DNA of 64,000 nt, from contig CAMVDS010000001.1 in NCBI GenBank assembly GCA_947166335.1, forward strand, positions 1 to 64,000. Direction: 5' to 3'. The DNA is from an uncultured Mollicutes bacterium (lineage in GTDB: Bacteria; Bacillota_I; Bacilli_A; Acholeplasmatales; JAEDCM01). Below, piece after piece: positions 17,774 through 27,124 of this stretch. How positions within the stretch are numbered: the stretch's first letter is position 1; each line of letters begins with the position of its first letter. Under the pieces are notes generated by a model. It saw only the letters and a program-made list of their open reading frames with translations, was not told the origin of the DNA and searched no databases. Both the position numbers and the translations under genes were made by a program.

Positions 17774-18859
17774 ATGAACGATAGCAATTTAAAAATCGAA
17801 CGTTTCTTTAAAGCTTTTGAAACAGAAAACTATTTAACAAATAAAATTTCTTTTCACCTAACAAAGTCAAGCTTAGAAACCCTAAAAAATGTTAATATGA
17901 TGATTGATAGTTACCTAGAAGGTGAAACTGATGAAAAACCTAAAATGTTACTAAATATTTTTGGTATACTTCAAGCTTTATTTGTTGGCGTAGATGCCTT
18001 ATATGGTCTATCTTATGGTGTAACAAATAAAAAATGGAGTGTCAATGTTAATAACAATCCAGAGCTTCGTGAAATAAAATATGTTAGAAATGATGTTGTA
18101 GGACATCCTACAAAACGTCTATATAATGATAATAAAATAGGATATTGCGACTTGGATTTAACTAAAACTACTTATTATGAGTTAGTCTATAAAATTGCGA
18201 TACCAAGCGATAATTCGGAAGATATTACAAATCATACAGTAAATCTTATGAAGACTATTGATAGTTATATGATGGAATCATCAAAAGTATTAGATGAAAT
18301 ATATAAGAGAATGTTACTTGAAAATAATATTAGTAATGAATACTTCTCTGAATATGCTTATTCACTATATAAAGATTATCGTGCTGGTATTAAAAATTAT
18401 GAGACTTTAAATAAGATTAAAGAAAAATATATGCATGCCTTTGGCCTTGATGAGACAAGCAACGATCGTTTTATTTGGAGAATTAACCAACTAGAAGAAT
18501 TATTTAAGTGGGACGATTTAGAACATAACGAAATACTTATTTATTTGATTTATTATATTATTGAAAAATTATATAGAATGTGTAATCAAATTGATGATTT
18601 AGATTTCTCTAATATAGTTTTATCATATGCAGTACCTAAGAAGGTTAAAGATTATGTTGATTTTGTTAGAAAGCATAATATAGATGAAACAATTTTAAAT
18701 GATAATTATCATCCTAATTTCTTAAATGTGATTGAAAAAATGAATGAAATAGCTAATAAGAATAGATCAATACTAAAAATAAATGATATGTTCTTAAAAA
18801 ATAAAGATAACCAAATGAGAATATATTTACTTGGATGTATGTTTAATTATGAAGGTTAA
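17774..18859 (+). CDS. Unknown protein with a HEPN-like R-x5-H motif
   Basis: A 361-residue soluble, mostly helical protein that I cannot assign to a named family. The N-terminal ~120 residues contain helices (FGILQALFVGVDALYGLSYG) followed by LREIKYVRNDVVGHPTKR. R105-N106 and H111 match the R-x4-6-H pattern of HEPN domains, which are RNases or nucleotide-binding helpers. The rest is Tyr/Asp-rich and helical with no motif that I can name. It starts 2 bases after the TPR-GAF stop, so the two proteins are probably made together. The HEPN label is a motif-level suggestion only. Confidence 0.5.
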   Translation: MNDSNLKIERFFKAFETENYLTNKISFHLTKSSLETLKNVNMMIDSYLEGETDEKPKMLLNIFGILQALFVGVDALYGLSYGVTNKKWSVNVNNNPELREIKYVRNDVVGHPTKRLYNDNKIGYCDLDLTKTTYYELVYKIAIPSDNSEDITNHTVNLMKTIDSYMMESSKVLDEIYKRMLLENNISNEYFSEYAYSLYKDYRAGIKNYETLNKIKEKYMHAFGLDETSNDRFIWRINQLEELFKWDDLEHNEILIYLIYYIIEKLYRMCNQIDDLDFSNIVLSYAVPKKVKDYVDFVRKHNIDETILNDNYHPNFLNVIEKMNEIANKNRSILKINDMFLKNKDNQMRIYLLGCMFNYEG

Positions 18860-19673
18860 ATTAAAGAATGAATCTATTAATTCATTTTTAAATAGGATGC
18901 ATTTATCAAAAAAGAAGATATATGATTTAAAAATAAATAAAAAGATAAGTGGAAATTTTAATAATTTTGATGAATTATTAAATTGTGAAATTATAATCAA
19001 TCTTGATGAGACAATCAATTATAGGGCAGAAGATGGGCTCTTGGATATAATATATGAAGATGATAATTATTTAGTTGTTAATAAAAAAAGAGGAATAATA
19101 ATTCATGATGAATCTAATTCATTGGCTAATATAGTTGCTTCATATTTTATAAAGAATAATATTAAAGCTGAAGTTAGATATCCATCTAGATTGGATAGAA
19201 ATACTACAGGAGTTGTCATATTTCCTAAAAATATGTTAATCGCTTCATATCTAGATAATCTGTTTGCTAATGATTGCATCAAAAAAGAATATGTATGCTT
19301 ATGTCATAATGAGTTTAAACAAGAAAAGGGAACAATTAATTATAATATTTCTACTGATAGACATAACAATAATAAAATGGTAACAACCATTAATGGTAAG
19401 AAAGCTATAACGAATTATAAAGTTATTAAAAATGGTAAGATTAGCTATGTTAGTGTAAGTATTAAAACAGGGCGTACTCATCAAATAAGAGTTCATTTTT
19501 CTAAAATAGGCCATCCAATTTTAGGAGATGATATATATGGATTAAATGATGGGAAATTAATGTTACATTGTAGATTGATAGAATTTATAAATTATGATGG
19601 TAAAAAAATATCATTTAATGCCCCTTTAGATGAAGAATTTAATAAAAAAATAAATGAAATTAGGGCTTTATAG
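18849..19673 (+). CDS. RluA-family pseudouridine synthase
   Basis: A 274-residue RNA pseudouridine synthase. It has a short S4-like N-terminus, YLVVNKKRGIIIHDE, the catalytic motif SRLDRNTTGVV (usual form HRLDRDTSG; the Asp is kept) and RTHQIRVHFSKIGHPILGD. The ATG at 18849 overlaps the end of the upstream gene by 11 bases; longer TTG or GTG starts at 18831 on have no better ribosome site. The target (23S rRNA or tRNA) cannot be told from this. The AT-rich bases after it hold no clear terminator. Confidence 0.85.
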   Translation: MKVKLKNESINSFLNRMHLSKKKIYDLKINKKISGNFNNFDELLNCEIIINLDETINYRAEDGLLDIIYEDDNYLVVNKKRGIIIHDESNSLANIVASYFIKNNIKAEVRYPSRLDRNTTGVVIFPKNMLIASYLDNLFANDCIKKEYVCLCHNEFKQEKGTINYNISTDRHNNNKMVTTINGKKAITNYKVIKNGKISYVSVSIKTGRTHQIRVHFSKIGHPILGDDIYGLNDGKLMLHCRLIEFINYDGKKISFNAPLDEEFNKKINEIRAL

Positions 19674-19704
19674 CACTTTTTTCTTTGTAAATTTAAGGTT
19701 AATA

Positions 19705-19733
19705 TTGAAAAATCAATAAATATATAATATTAT
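19705..19733 (+). promoter_or_regulatory. Promoter of the large exported protein gene
   Basis: -35 TTGAAA (19705-19710), 17 bases, -10 TATTAT (19728-19733). An overlapping TATAAT (19723-19728) has too short a spacer. It lies 43 bases before the start codon. Confidence 0.6.
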
Positions 19734-19775
19734 ATTTATGTATTTTGTTTATTTTAAAGCAAAGGAGGTGGAACC

Positions 19776-22700
19776 TTGAGAGAAACATACACTAATAATG
19801 GTAATAAGGATATTCCTGATAATCCTAAATTAAAGAAGAACGAATTTTATGATAGACAATTTTCTGATAATGTTCTTCCAGGAGAATATTTCGATATAAG
19901 AGAAAATGTTTTAGAATGTGATTTAAATGATGATGATAAATATGCATACGATCCTGGAAAAGAAAATGGTAGTGCAAATGCCAAAGAACCTTTAAACGAT
20001 GTAAAGGATTTAACTAATGTTGTTTCTACTCCAACATCAAGTGCTATAGTTGAGAGCGCTGGAGCGATTGCTACATCAACAGCAACAGTAGTAGTTGGTG
20101 CTGCAGCAGCTGTAGTTGCATTTAATGCAACAGGCAAGGTTCAACCTAAGATGGTAGTAAATAGTATTGTTGCTGGTTCATCCTTTGTACATTATGATTT
20201 AGAGTTATCAAATCTAGAATTAGATAAAGATTATGACATTGTAATTAGAAATAATAGACAAGAGTTTAAATTAGATTGTGTAAATGGTAATAATGATGAA
20301 TATGTTTATGATTTAATACCAGGTTTACAATATTCATTAAGTTTGGTAAGTTATAATGAATTATTAGGTGAAATTGAATATGCCAAAGAAACATTCTTTA
20401 CATTTAATAATGAAGAAATAGTTGGCTATTCTAATATTGATATTATCTATAATGACGATTTAACATGTGGTATTAGTTATACTACTAAGTTAGTCGATGA
20501 TAAGAATCAATTAGCTGAAGATACATATATTGTTATAAAAACAGAAAGAGGAGAATCTATTCAAGACGAAGACTGGGAATTATTTGATTCTCGTTATTAT
20601 GAACAGTATTCACAAGATTATGATCCAGATATGTATACTTACAGTTATGAAAATAAAATTCATACTGGTACAATTAAAGAAGTTCCATTTGGAACTGTTG
20701 TAATTGAACTTCATAAGATGCCAGCTGAAGAAGGCAATGAAGGTGAATTAATAGCTACTACAAAGAAGTTGGTACAATATCCACTAAATATTGAAGATGG
20801 TGCAAACTATGTATCATTTGAAGGCGATTATAATTTAGTAAAGGATATTAAGAAGATAGGAGTTAAAAAAGATAACTTAGTTGCTAGAGTATCATTGTTT
20901 AATAGAAATGGTCAAGAAACATTAATTGAAAATAATATTGATATAAATGAGGGATTATTTAAATCAAAATTCTTAGTTAAAGAAGACACTGTATCATATA
21001 GTTATCAAGTTGGATATTATAAAGCAGATAAGAGCTTTATAGTAGTTAAAGAATCTGAAAAAATAGAATTCTATGGTGGCTATTATGGTGCTTCATATTA
21101 TGCAATAGATCATTACCAATATGATCAAAGAATAAATGCCACATGGCATTATGATGAAAATGATTTTGAAACAGTTGATCTTGAATTATTAACAGAATTC
21201 GATGATTTTGGCAATAGCGATTGTTTCTATGATGTTGAGTTGTTAAAGGCAGGTAGAAATCCGCAAACTGGTGATGCCACTTATACTTCAATTGCTACAA
21301 TAAGAAGTAGTAATATAGAAGGAAATCCAATATTTAAAAATCTTCCTGTAACTGAGGATGATGGTTCAGTTATTGGATATGTATTTAGATTTAATTCAAT
21401 TAATAATTATTATGACGAAACATTTGGAGTTAAAGAAGTTGTAATGGATACTTACTTTGATGACTTTACTTTAGCCTTCCCAGCTGATGTATCGCTTGAA
21501 AGCGGAGACTTTATGCTTAGAGGAGACGGAAAGTTTGCTAAAACACTTGATATGGATTATGAAAGTAGTATTATCGGTTACGGAACAAAATTCTATTCTT
21601 CTACAGTTAGATTCCATTTCTTTAAGGAAAATCCTAATGTATATACAAATGTTGTAGAAGCAACTGGCTCAATAATTGAAAAAGTAGGTGACTATTATTA
21701 TGTAGTTCTTGATAAAGAATTCCCTACAGGTATTGTTGGATATGCCGTATCTTATGACATTAGTTATCTTGAACCTCATGGAAAAAATGTTAGAAGGGCA
21801 ATCGTAAAAGCGGATAATCCAAAATTGATGAGTGATGTAGCTTATAAGATTAATGCTTCATTAGAGGATGTTGTTGTAGATCATGTTAACAATGTTGTAA
21901 ATGGAGACCTATATTTAGTAACTTATATGCCACCTGATGCAACATTAAGAGCTAAGATTAATAGTACTGGTGAATATGAGATAGTTCAAAAGGAAAATGG
22001 TCAATATGTATATCATATAAATGATTTATCAACTGGAGATTATGTATTCTTTGCTGTCTTTGATAAAAATGGTAATATTATTACTGCTGAAGAATATGGT
22101 ACATATCATTTCTATGCTAATAGTTCAAATTATGCCTTAGATGATGGCAAAATGGATTATTATAGACAAGATTATGATCCAAATTACCATACAATATTTA
22201 CTTATAATGATGATGGAACAATGAACATTTATTGTAATACAGGCTTTACAATAGCTGATTCATCAGACTATAGTGTTTATTCTATGAATTGTTACTTACA
22301 AAAGTTTGATTCAAATACAGGTCAATATGTTGATGTTGATAGTGTAACTGGTATAACTAGAAGTAATCCAATAGTAGTATTTAAAAATATAGAATATGAT
22401 GGCTATGCATCATTATATTCAATTAGATATGATTATGTTGAAAATAGAAAACCAGAGTATGATATGGTTAAAAAGAAGGTTGCACATATAAATTCTCCAT
22501 TCTTAATGGGTGAAGATAATGTTCAAACAATGAATGCGCATGGACAATTAATGGCTTATATCTCTTATAATGATGAACTAGAAAAAGATGTTATAACATT
22601 AACTATTCCAGCAGATATGAAGTTTGATTTAAATCAAACAATAACAATTTCAGGTTCATTTGATGGTGATGATTTAACACCAGTAACAATGAAATTAAGT

Positions 22701-22895
22701 GATTGTTTAGTTGAGGCAACATCAGATGGTTATTACTATTTATTTGATGTATATGAAGAATTTACTATGGGTAATGCTTATGTCAATATAATGTATAACT
22801 ACACATTAACAAACGATAACTATAACACTTTAGTAAGTAATGGTTATAGTGGAAACTTATATAACAGTTATTCATTAGCTGCAACTAATGTTTAG
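19776..22895 (+). CDS. Large membrane-anchored extracytoplasmic protein, unknown function
   Basis: 1039 residues. An N-terminal ~90-residue polar, acidic segment is followed by one Ala/Val-rich hydrophobic helix (about 96-117), then ~920 residues of beta-rich, Tyr/Asp-rich sequence with spaced strands such as DYDIVIRNN and YVFRFNS that look like successive Ig/fibronectin-like modules. A motif Q-D-Y-D-P-[DN]-x-Y/H occurs twice, in two far-apart modules. The start is TTG at 19776, set by a very strong AAAGGAGGTGG site 4 bases upstream. There is no LPXTG sorting signal or C-terminal anchor. An MscS channel gene follows 11 bases later. No named family recognised. Confidence 0.65.
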   Translation: MRETYTNNGNKDIPDNPKLKKNEFYDRQFSDNVLPGEYFDIRENVLECDLNDDDKYAYDPGKENGSANAKEPLNDVKDLTNVVSTPTSSAIVESAGAIATSTATVVVGAAAAVVAFNATGKVQPKMVVNSIVAGSSFVHYDLELSNLELDKDYDIVIRNNRQEFKLDCVNGNNDEYVYDLIPGLQYSLSLVSYNELLGEIEYAKETFFTFNNEEIVGYSNIDIIYNDDLTCGISYTTKLVDDKNQLAEDTYIVIKTERGESIQDEDWELFDSRYYEQYSQDYDPDMYTYSYENKIHTGTIKEVPFGTVVIELHKMPAEEGNEGELIATTKKLVQYPLNIEDGANYVSFEGDYNLVKDIKKIGVKKDNLVARVSLFNRNGQETLIENNIDINEGLFKSKFLVKEDTVSYSYQVGYYKADKSFIVVKESEKIEFYGGYYGASYYAIDHYQYDQRINATWHYDENDFETVDLELLTEFDDFGNSDCFYDVELLKAGRNPQTGDATYTSIATIRSSNIEGNPIFKNLPVTEDDGSVIGYVFRFNSINNYYDETFGVKEVVMDTYFDDFTLAFPADVSLESGDFMLRGDGKFAKTLDMDYESSIIGYGTKFYSSTVRFHFFKENPNVYTNVVEATGSIIEKVGDYYYVVLDKEFPTGIVGYAVSYDISYLEPHGKNVRRAIVKADNPKLMSDVAYKINASLEDVVVDHVNNVVNGDLYLVTYMPPDATLRAKINSTGEYEIVQKENGQYVYHINDLSTGDYVFFAVFDKNGNIITAEEYGTYHFYANSSNYALDDGKMDYYRQDYDPNYHTIFTYNDDGTMNIYCNTGFTIADSSDYSVYSMNCYLQKFDSNTGQYVDVDSVTGITRSNPIVVFKNIEYDGYASLYSIRYDYVENRKPEYDMVKKKVAHINSPFLMGEDNVQTMNAHGQLMAYISYNDELEKDVITLTIPADMKFDLNQTITISGSFDGDDLTPVTMKLSDCLVEATSDGYYYLFDVYEEFTMGNAYVNIMYNYTLTNDNYNTLVSNGYSGNLYNSYSLAATNV

Positions 22896-22906
22896 GAGGA
22901 TAAAAT

Positions 22907-23956
22907 ATGAAAAAAGAAAGAACAAAAGGACAAAAAATTTGGACAATTATTGAAATTGTCATTGGCTCACTACTATTATGCACATTTATTACATGTATCA
23001 TATTAGAAGGTGTACTTCCAGATAGTAGCTTTACTGCTTGGATGAGAGATAATGTATGGAACATTGATAAAACAGCTGCAACACTTAGAACACATGTTCC
23101 AACACTAATTAACTGCTTAATATGGTTTATAATCATATTTGCAATTTGTAAGATTGTAAGAATAATCTTTAGAGGATATATGGAAAAGAGTAAGAGAGCA
23201 AAAACTGTCATTACATTACTTGATGGTTTTGTAAAATATGGTTGTGGTCTTGCTTTAATCATCATATTCTTAAAGGGTTGTGGTGTAAATACAACAGCAT
23301 TAATTGCTTCAGTAGGTATTTTAACACTAGTTGTTGGTTTAGGTGCTCAAAGTCTAATTGCCGATATTATTGCTGGTATGTTCATTGTATTTGAAAATGA
23401 ATATAACGTAGGTGAAATTGTGGCAATTGATGACTTCAGAGGTGAAGTTGTTGAAATTGGTATTAGATCAACTAAATTATTAGATACTGCTGGAAATATT
23501 AAAATTATAAACAATAGTGATATTAAATCAGTTGTTAATATGTCTAGAGAATTATCACTTGCTATTATTGACTGTGAATATCCATATGATGTACCACAAG
23601 AATTAGTAGAAAAGATTTTAATGGAAAACTTAGATACAATTAAGAATAAGATTCCTGCAATTATCGATGGACCTTACTATAAAGGCGTTAGTCAATATGA
23701 AGATAGTAATGTTGCTTGTAGATTAGTTGCTCAATGTAAAGAAGTAGATAGATTCCAAGTACAAAGAGATTTACTTAGAGAATATAGAATGTTATTCGTA
23801 AAGAATGGTTTCGATTTATCTTACCAACAAGTTGTTTTAAACCAACCAAACCCATTTACTAAAAATGTAACTGAGGCAGAAAAAGAAAAGGTTGAAGAAT
23901 TTGTTAATGATCAAAAAGAAGCTTCAAGTGAATTAGATGCACAAGAAGGTGAATAA
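22907..23956 (+). CDS. Small-conductance mechanosensitive channel (MscS family)
   Basis: 349 residues. Three N-terminal membrane helices (about 13-33, 65-85, 103-122) lead into the pore-lining helix and the beta-domain entrance: VGILTLVVGLGAQSLIADII, then FIVFENEYNVGEIV. The C-terminal vestibule domain includes the strand block IRSTKLLDTAGNIKIINNSD. It opens on membrane tension to release solutes in osmotic down-shock. It has an acidic, charged tail. It is cotranscribed with the large exported protein and, 2 bases on, a DUF1294 gene, which suggests an envelope-stress theme. Confidence 0.92.
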   Translation: MKKERTKGQKIWTIIEIVIGSLLLCTFITCIILEGVLPDSSFTAWMRDNVWNIDKTAATLRTHVPTLINCLIWFIIIFAICKIVRIIFRGYMEKSKRAKTVITLLDGFVKYGCGLALIIIFLKGCGVNTTALIASVGILTLVVGLGAQSLIADIIAGMFIVFENEYNVGEIVAIDDFRGEVVEIGIRSTKLLDTAGNIKIINNSDIKSVVNMSRELSLAIIDCEYPYDVPQELVEKILMENLDTIKNKIPAIIDGPYYKGVSQYEDSNVACRLVAQCKEVDRFQVQRDLLREYRMLFVKNGFDLSYQQVVLNQPNPFTKNVTEAEKEKVEEFVNDQKEASSELDAQEGE

Positions 23957-23958
23957 TA

Positions 23959-24258
23959 ATGAAATATGAATTAATCATTTTATTAGCATATTGTGCTGTA
24001 TTAGTATTTATGAGTTTAATTACCTTCTTTATCTTTGGTAAAGATAAGAAGATGGCTCAAAATGGTGGAGGTCCAAAAAGAATTAAAGAAAAAATTCTTT
24101 TAGGATTCTGCGCATTAGGTGGAGCTATTGGTGGTTTTTTAGGAAGACTTACTTTCCGTCATAAAACTGATAAAAGTTATTTTAGTTTCACTATTTATAT
24201 TGGTATGTTAGTACAAATAGCTACATTAGGTTTATTACTATTTGTAGCATTTAAGTAG
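23959..24258 (+). CDS. DUF1294 family small membrane protein
   Basis: 99 residues with three hydrophobic segments (about 5-26, 50-62, 78-97). The middle block RIKEKILLGFCALGGAIGGFLG followed by FRHKTDKSYF is the DUF1294 signature (R-x-x-E-x-x-L, GG-x-x-G, HKT-x-K-x-x-F). Function of the family is unknown. It starts 2 bases after the MscS stop and ends 10 bases before another small membrane gene. Confidence 0.85.
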   Translation: MKYELIILLAYCAVLVFMSLITFFIFGKDKKMAQNGGGPKRIKEKILLGFCALGGAIGGFLGRLTFRHKTDKSYFSFTIYIGMLVQIATLGLLLFVAFK

Positions 24259-24268
24259 GAGGTATATT

Positions 24269-24484
24269 ATGGCTAAGACAAGTTTGCAAAAGTCTCACTC
24301 AAAGGCTAGTAATTTCAAATTAACATTAATATGCTTCTTAACTATTTTGTTCTTTGGTGCATTATGGTGTGGATTAGCTTTAATTAAGGGTGATCTAAAA
24401 ACATTTGGTATTATATTAACATGTGCTGGTGGTGCTGGTACATTACTATGCTTAGTACTTTTAAATGCATTTAGTAGAGGATAA
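24269..24484 (+). CDS. Small two-helix membrane protein, unknown
   Basis: 71 residues with a basic, Ser-rich N-terminus and two membrane helices (about 17-34 and 44-66). An AGGAGG site precedes the ATG. No family recognised. Its place in a tight run of envelope genes, with real spacing and ribosome sites on both sides, supports it being a true gene. Confidence 0.65.
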   Translation: MAKTSLQKSHSKASNFKLTLICFLTILFFGALWCGLALIKGDLKTFGIILTCAGGAGTLLCLVLLNAFSRG

Positions 24485-24485
24485 T

Positions 24486-24665
24486 ATGTTACCACAAGAT
24501 AATTTTATGCTCCTAAGTTTTATTAATATGAAATTAAGAGATTTCTATGATAATCTAGATGACTTATGTAGCGATTTAGATATAGAAAAAGAAGAAGTAA
24601 TTAATAGATTAGAATCTATTGATTACGTGTATGATTCCAACCTAAATAAGTTTATATCAAAATAA
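24486..24665 (+). CDS. DUF4250 domain protein
   Basis: 59 residues that match the small DUF4250 family almost end to end: MLPQDNFMLLSFINMKLRDFY, then LDDLCSDLDIEKEEVINRL and a closing Y-D-x-x-L-N-x-F. The family is common in Firmicutes and of unknown function; the helical pattern suggests a small DNA- or protein-binding fold. ATG at 24486 follows AGAGGA and fits the family's start; an upstream ATG at 24465 would overlap the previous gene. Confidence 0.85.
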   Translation: MLPQDNFMLLSFINMKLRDFYDNLDDLCSDLDIEKEEVINRLESIDYVYDSNLNKFISK

Positions 24666-24691
24666 AAAAGCCTTTTATTAAGGCTTTTTTT
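24665..24691. terminator. Terminator between convergent transcripts
   Basis: AAAAGCCTT / AAGGCTTTT stem with a 5-base loop, A run on the left and T run on the right. It can serve both the DUF4250 operon and the GH16 gene on the minus strand. Confidence 0.85.
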
Positions 24692-24692
24692 G

Positions 24693-26069
24693 TTAATCTG
24701 TTGTTACTTCTTCAAGTCTAACATTTGCTAGATAGATTACACCTTCACTAGTACCACCTAGGTTAAATTCAAATCTTGCTCCAGCATCATTTTTCATATC
24801 ATATGTGAATGTTTTTTCATATGTTTGTTTTGTGCTTGTTACTTCAAGGGATTTTTTCCAATATCTTTGCCATCCAGCATTTGGTGCATCAATACAAACT
24901 TCATTTATTACAAATGAATCTTGGTCGCCCCAATAATCGAATGATACTTTATAAGTTTTACCTTTTATAAACGGACATTCTGCATGATAAAATTGAACTG
25001 CATAATCCTTAGATCCATTCTTAGTGATATTAATCTTTATTCCGCCACCTTCTACTTGAGTATAAGTTGCGTTAGCATCTTTTTCTAAGTGGAAAACCCA
25101 ACCAACACCCATTGCAGTATCTTTAGTTAATATTTCATGTTCAAAATTAGTGTCTGAAATATAGTTTCCAGTTTCATCTGGATTACGATATACTACTTCA
25201 GGTTTTGTTACATTTGTATCATATTCAGGTTTTTGATATACTCTAACATAATCAATTTCAAATTCCGCATGTTGCATATAATCAGCACCAAAGTCAGGAT
25301 ATCCTGGCCAATCTCCACCAATTGCTAAATTCATTTGAATACAGAACTTTTGGTTAAATGGAGCTGGGAATGGTTTGTCATCTTGACCATTAACTGCAGA
25401 GAACCAGTTATCAACTACTAAATAAGATTTTCCATCAATGAACCATTCTAATTTTCCTGGTTCCCATTCTACAGCATATTCATGGAAATCAGTTGCAAAA
25501 GTTTCTCCTCCTGTAAGAGTAACTTTTCCTTGCTTTTCAGCATGTGGTTCACCATAGTGAACAGTACCAAATGCAGTTTCAGTTTGATCTCCTAATACTT
25601 CCATAATGTCAATTTCACCACATTTAGGCCATTGACCATAAACGGATTCATCTTCAGGCATCATCCAAATTGCAGGCCATAAACCTTTTCCTTGAGGAAC
25701 CTTTGCTCTAGTTTCGATTCTACCATACATGAATGCTGCTTTACTTGTATTTCTTAATTTGCATGAAGTATAAGTACCTACACCATCAGGATTTTCCATA
25801 CCTTTGATAACAAATTTACCATCACGGACAAATCCATTTTTCTTATCAGTAACATATTCTTGAGCCTCATTATTTGTCCAACCAACAGGACGTTCTTCAC
25901 GAAGCCAAAGTTTAGTATTTAAGCTTGAACCATCAAATTCATCAGCCCATAAAATGTTATAGCCTTCTTTTGTTGGAGTTTTTGTACTTTTTCCACAACC
26001 AGCCATACCAACAATAGCTATTCCACAAGTAAGTAGAAGACCTAAAGATCTCATAAATTTTCTTCTCAT
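24693..26069 (-). CDS. GH16 family beta-glucanase lipoprotein
   Basis: A 458-residue secreted endo-beta-glucanase, most like laminarinase-type GH16. A lipoprotein signal is present: MRRKFMRS, hydrophobic core, then lipobox GMAGC with C25. The catalytic domain (about 35-290) has GEIDIMEV, giving the E-x-D-x-x-E nucleophile and acid/base pair (E152, D154, E157), and GLWPAIWMMPE. Residues about 320-458 look like a carbohydrate-binding module of the CBM4/9 type. ATG at 26069 is preferred: AAGGAG precedes it and the promoter's expected start of transcription lies near 26123, too close for a start at 26117. It probably attacks beta-1,3- or mixed-linkage glucans outside the cell. Confidence 0.9.
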   Translation of the reverse strand: MRRKFMRSLGLLLTCGIAIVGMAGCGKSTKTPTKEGYNILWADEFDGSSLNTKLWLREERPVGWTNNEAQEYVTDKKNGFVRDGKFVIKGMENPDGVGTYTSCKLRNTSKAAFMYGRIETRAKVPQGKGLWPAIWMMPEDESVYGQWPKCGEIDIMEVLGDQTETAFGTVHYGEPHAEKQGKVTLTGGETFATDFHEYAVEWEPGKLEWFIDGKSYLVVDNWFSAVNGQDDKPFPAPFNQKFCIQMNLAIGGDWPGYPDFGADYMQHAEFEIDYVRVYQKPEYDTNVTKPEVVYRNPDETGNYISDTNFEHEILTKDTAMGVGWVFHLEKDANATYTQVEGGGIKINITKNGSKDYAVQFYHAECPFIKGKTYKVSFDYWGDQDSFVINEVCIDAPNAGWQRYWKKSLEVTSTKQTYEKTFTYDMKNDAGARFEFNLGGTSEGVIYLANVRLEEVTTD

Positions 26070-26129
26070 AGTTATTCTCCTTTTTTTATTAATTTTTATA
26101 ATTAAATAGTTTGACATGTCTCTACTTAA

Positions 26130-26158
26130 ATTATATTTCTTAATTTTTACCTCTTCAA
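26130..26158 (-). promoter_or_regulatory. Promoter of the GH16 gene (minus strand)
   Basis: Minus strand: -35 TTGAAG (26153-26158), 17 bases, -10 TATAAT (26130-26135). It predicts a ~55-base leader and supports the shorter start of the gene. Confidence 0.7.
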
Positions 26159-26257
26159 TAAGCCAAAAATTGCTTACATTAAAAATGTTATAAATTTTAA
26201 ATAAAAATTATATAATCTTTGATTTTTTATATTTTTTGTTATAAAAATATGATAAAA

Positions 26258-26300
26258 TTGACATTTTTCGGTATTATTGATAATTTTTTTATATTATAAT
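26258..26300 (+). promoter_or_regulatory. Promoter region of the hydrolase/two-component/ABC operon
   Basis: A consensus -35 TTGACA (26258-26263) stands 17 bases before a weak TAATTT (26281-26286). A perfect TATAAT lies further on (26295-26300) without a matched -35. Which -10 is used is not clear. Confidence 0.5.
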
Positions 26301-26323
26301 TAAATACAGATGGAGTGATATTT

Positions 26324-27124
26324 ATGGTTCAAGAACTTAGTTTTAATAATAAAAATATGAAATATTTTAAATTTGGTAGTGGAAATAAAATAATGGTCAT
26401 GATTCCAGGATTAAGCATAAAAAGTGTTATGGAATATGAAAGCAGCATTATTAATGATTATAAAGTATTTGAAAAAGAGTTTTCTATATATTGTCTTGAT
26501 AGAATAAGTAATCCAAATGAAAACTATTCTATAAAAGATATGGCAAAAGACACTCTTGAAGTATTACATTTATTAAACTTAAAAGATATATATTTATTTG
26601 GAGCAAGCCAAGGTGCAATGATATGTTTTAATATGTTATTACTTGAAGAATCATTGTTTAAGAAATTTGTTGTGGCGTCATCATGTACAAGAGTTGATGA
26701 TTTTATTAATAATTCCATTAACGGATTTATTAAATATGCTAAAAACAAGGATAAAAAAGAATTATTTTTAGGCTTTTCTAAATTAATTTATCCTAGTGAA
26801 TTTTATTTAAAATATGAGAATGTTTTAACTGATATTATTCCAACAATAAAAGATGAAGAATTAGATAAATTTATTATTTTTGCTAAATCAATTATTAATT
26901 TTGATATTTTTGAACAAGTTAAAGATGTAAATATTCCTGTCTTATTTGTTCATGATAAATTAGATAATTTAATTAATATAAATAATGTTTATAACTTTTT
27001 AGATTATTACAAATATAAAAATAATTTCACTAATTACTTTTTTGAAGGATTTGGACACGCCTTATATGATTTAGCACCTGATTTTAAAAAAGTAATGAAA
27101 GATTTCTTTTTAGGGAGTGATTAA
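26324..27124 (+). CDS. Alpha/beta hydrolase
   Basis: 266 residues with the alpha/beta hydrolase core: nucleophile elbow GASQG (S95), an Asp in VHDKLDNL and a His in GFGHALYD near the C-terminus, giving a Ser-Asp-His triad. IPGLS forms the oxyanion region. No signal peptide, so probably cytoplasmic. ATG at 26324 is chosen because GGAG sits 8 bases upstream, and a GTG at 26315 overlaps it. The stop abuts the start of the response regulator, so it belongs to the signalling/transport operon. Substrate unknown; an esterase or peptide-modifying role tied to the transporter is possible. Confidence 0.8.
   Translation: MVQELSFNNKNMKYFKFGSGNKIMVMIPGLSIKSVMEYESSIINDYKVFEKEFSIYCLDRISNPNENYSIKDMAKDTLEVLHLLNLKDIYLFGASQGAMICFNMLLLEESLFKKFVVASSCTRVDDFINNSINGFIKYAKNKDKKELFLGFSKLIYPSEFYLKYENVLTDIIPTIKDEELDKFIIFAKSIINFDIFEQVKDVNIPVLFVHDKLDNLININNVYNFLDYYKYKNNFTNYFFEGFGHALYDLAPDFKKVMKDFFLGSD

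Noticed and set aside
17774..18859. Toxin-antitoxin or abortive-infection system from the HEPN-like motif
   Set aside because: There is no partner antitoxin (such as an MNT-type gene), the gene sits in a housekeeping-like operon, and one motif is not enough.
22885..23265. Minus-strand 126-residue reading frame opposite the MscS gene
   Set aside because: It lies wholly over the well-supported MscS coding sequence, has no ribosome site and no recognisable domain. It is a shadow; the same applies to other antisense frames such as 4913-5311 and 49912-50229.
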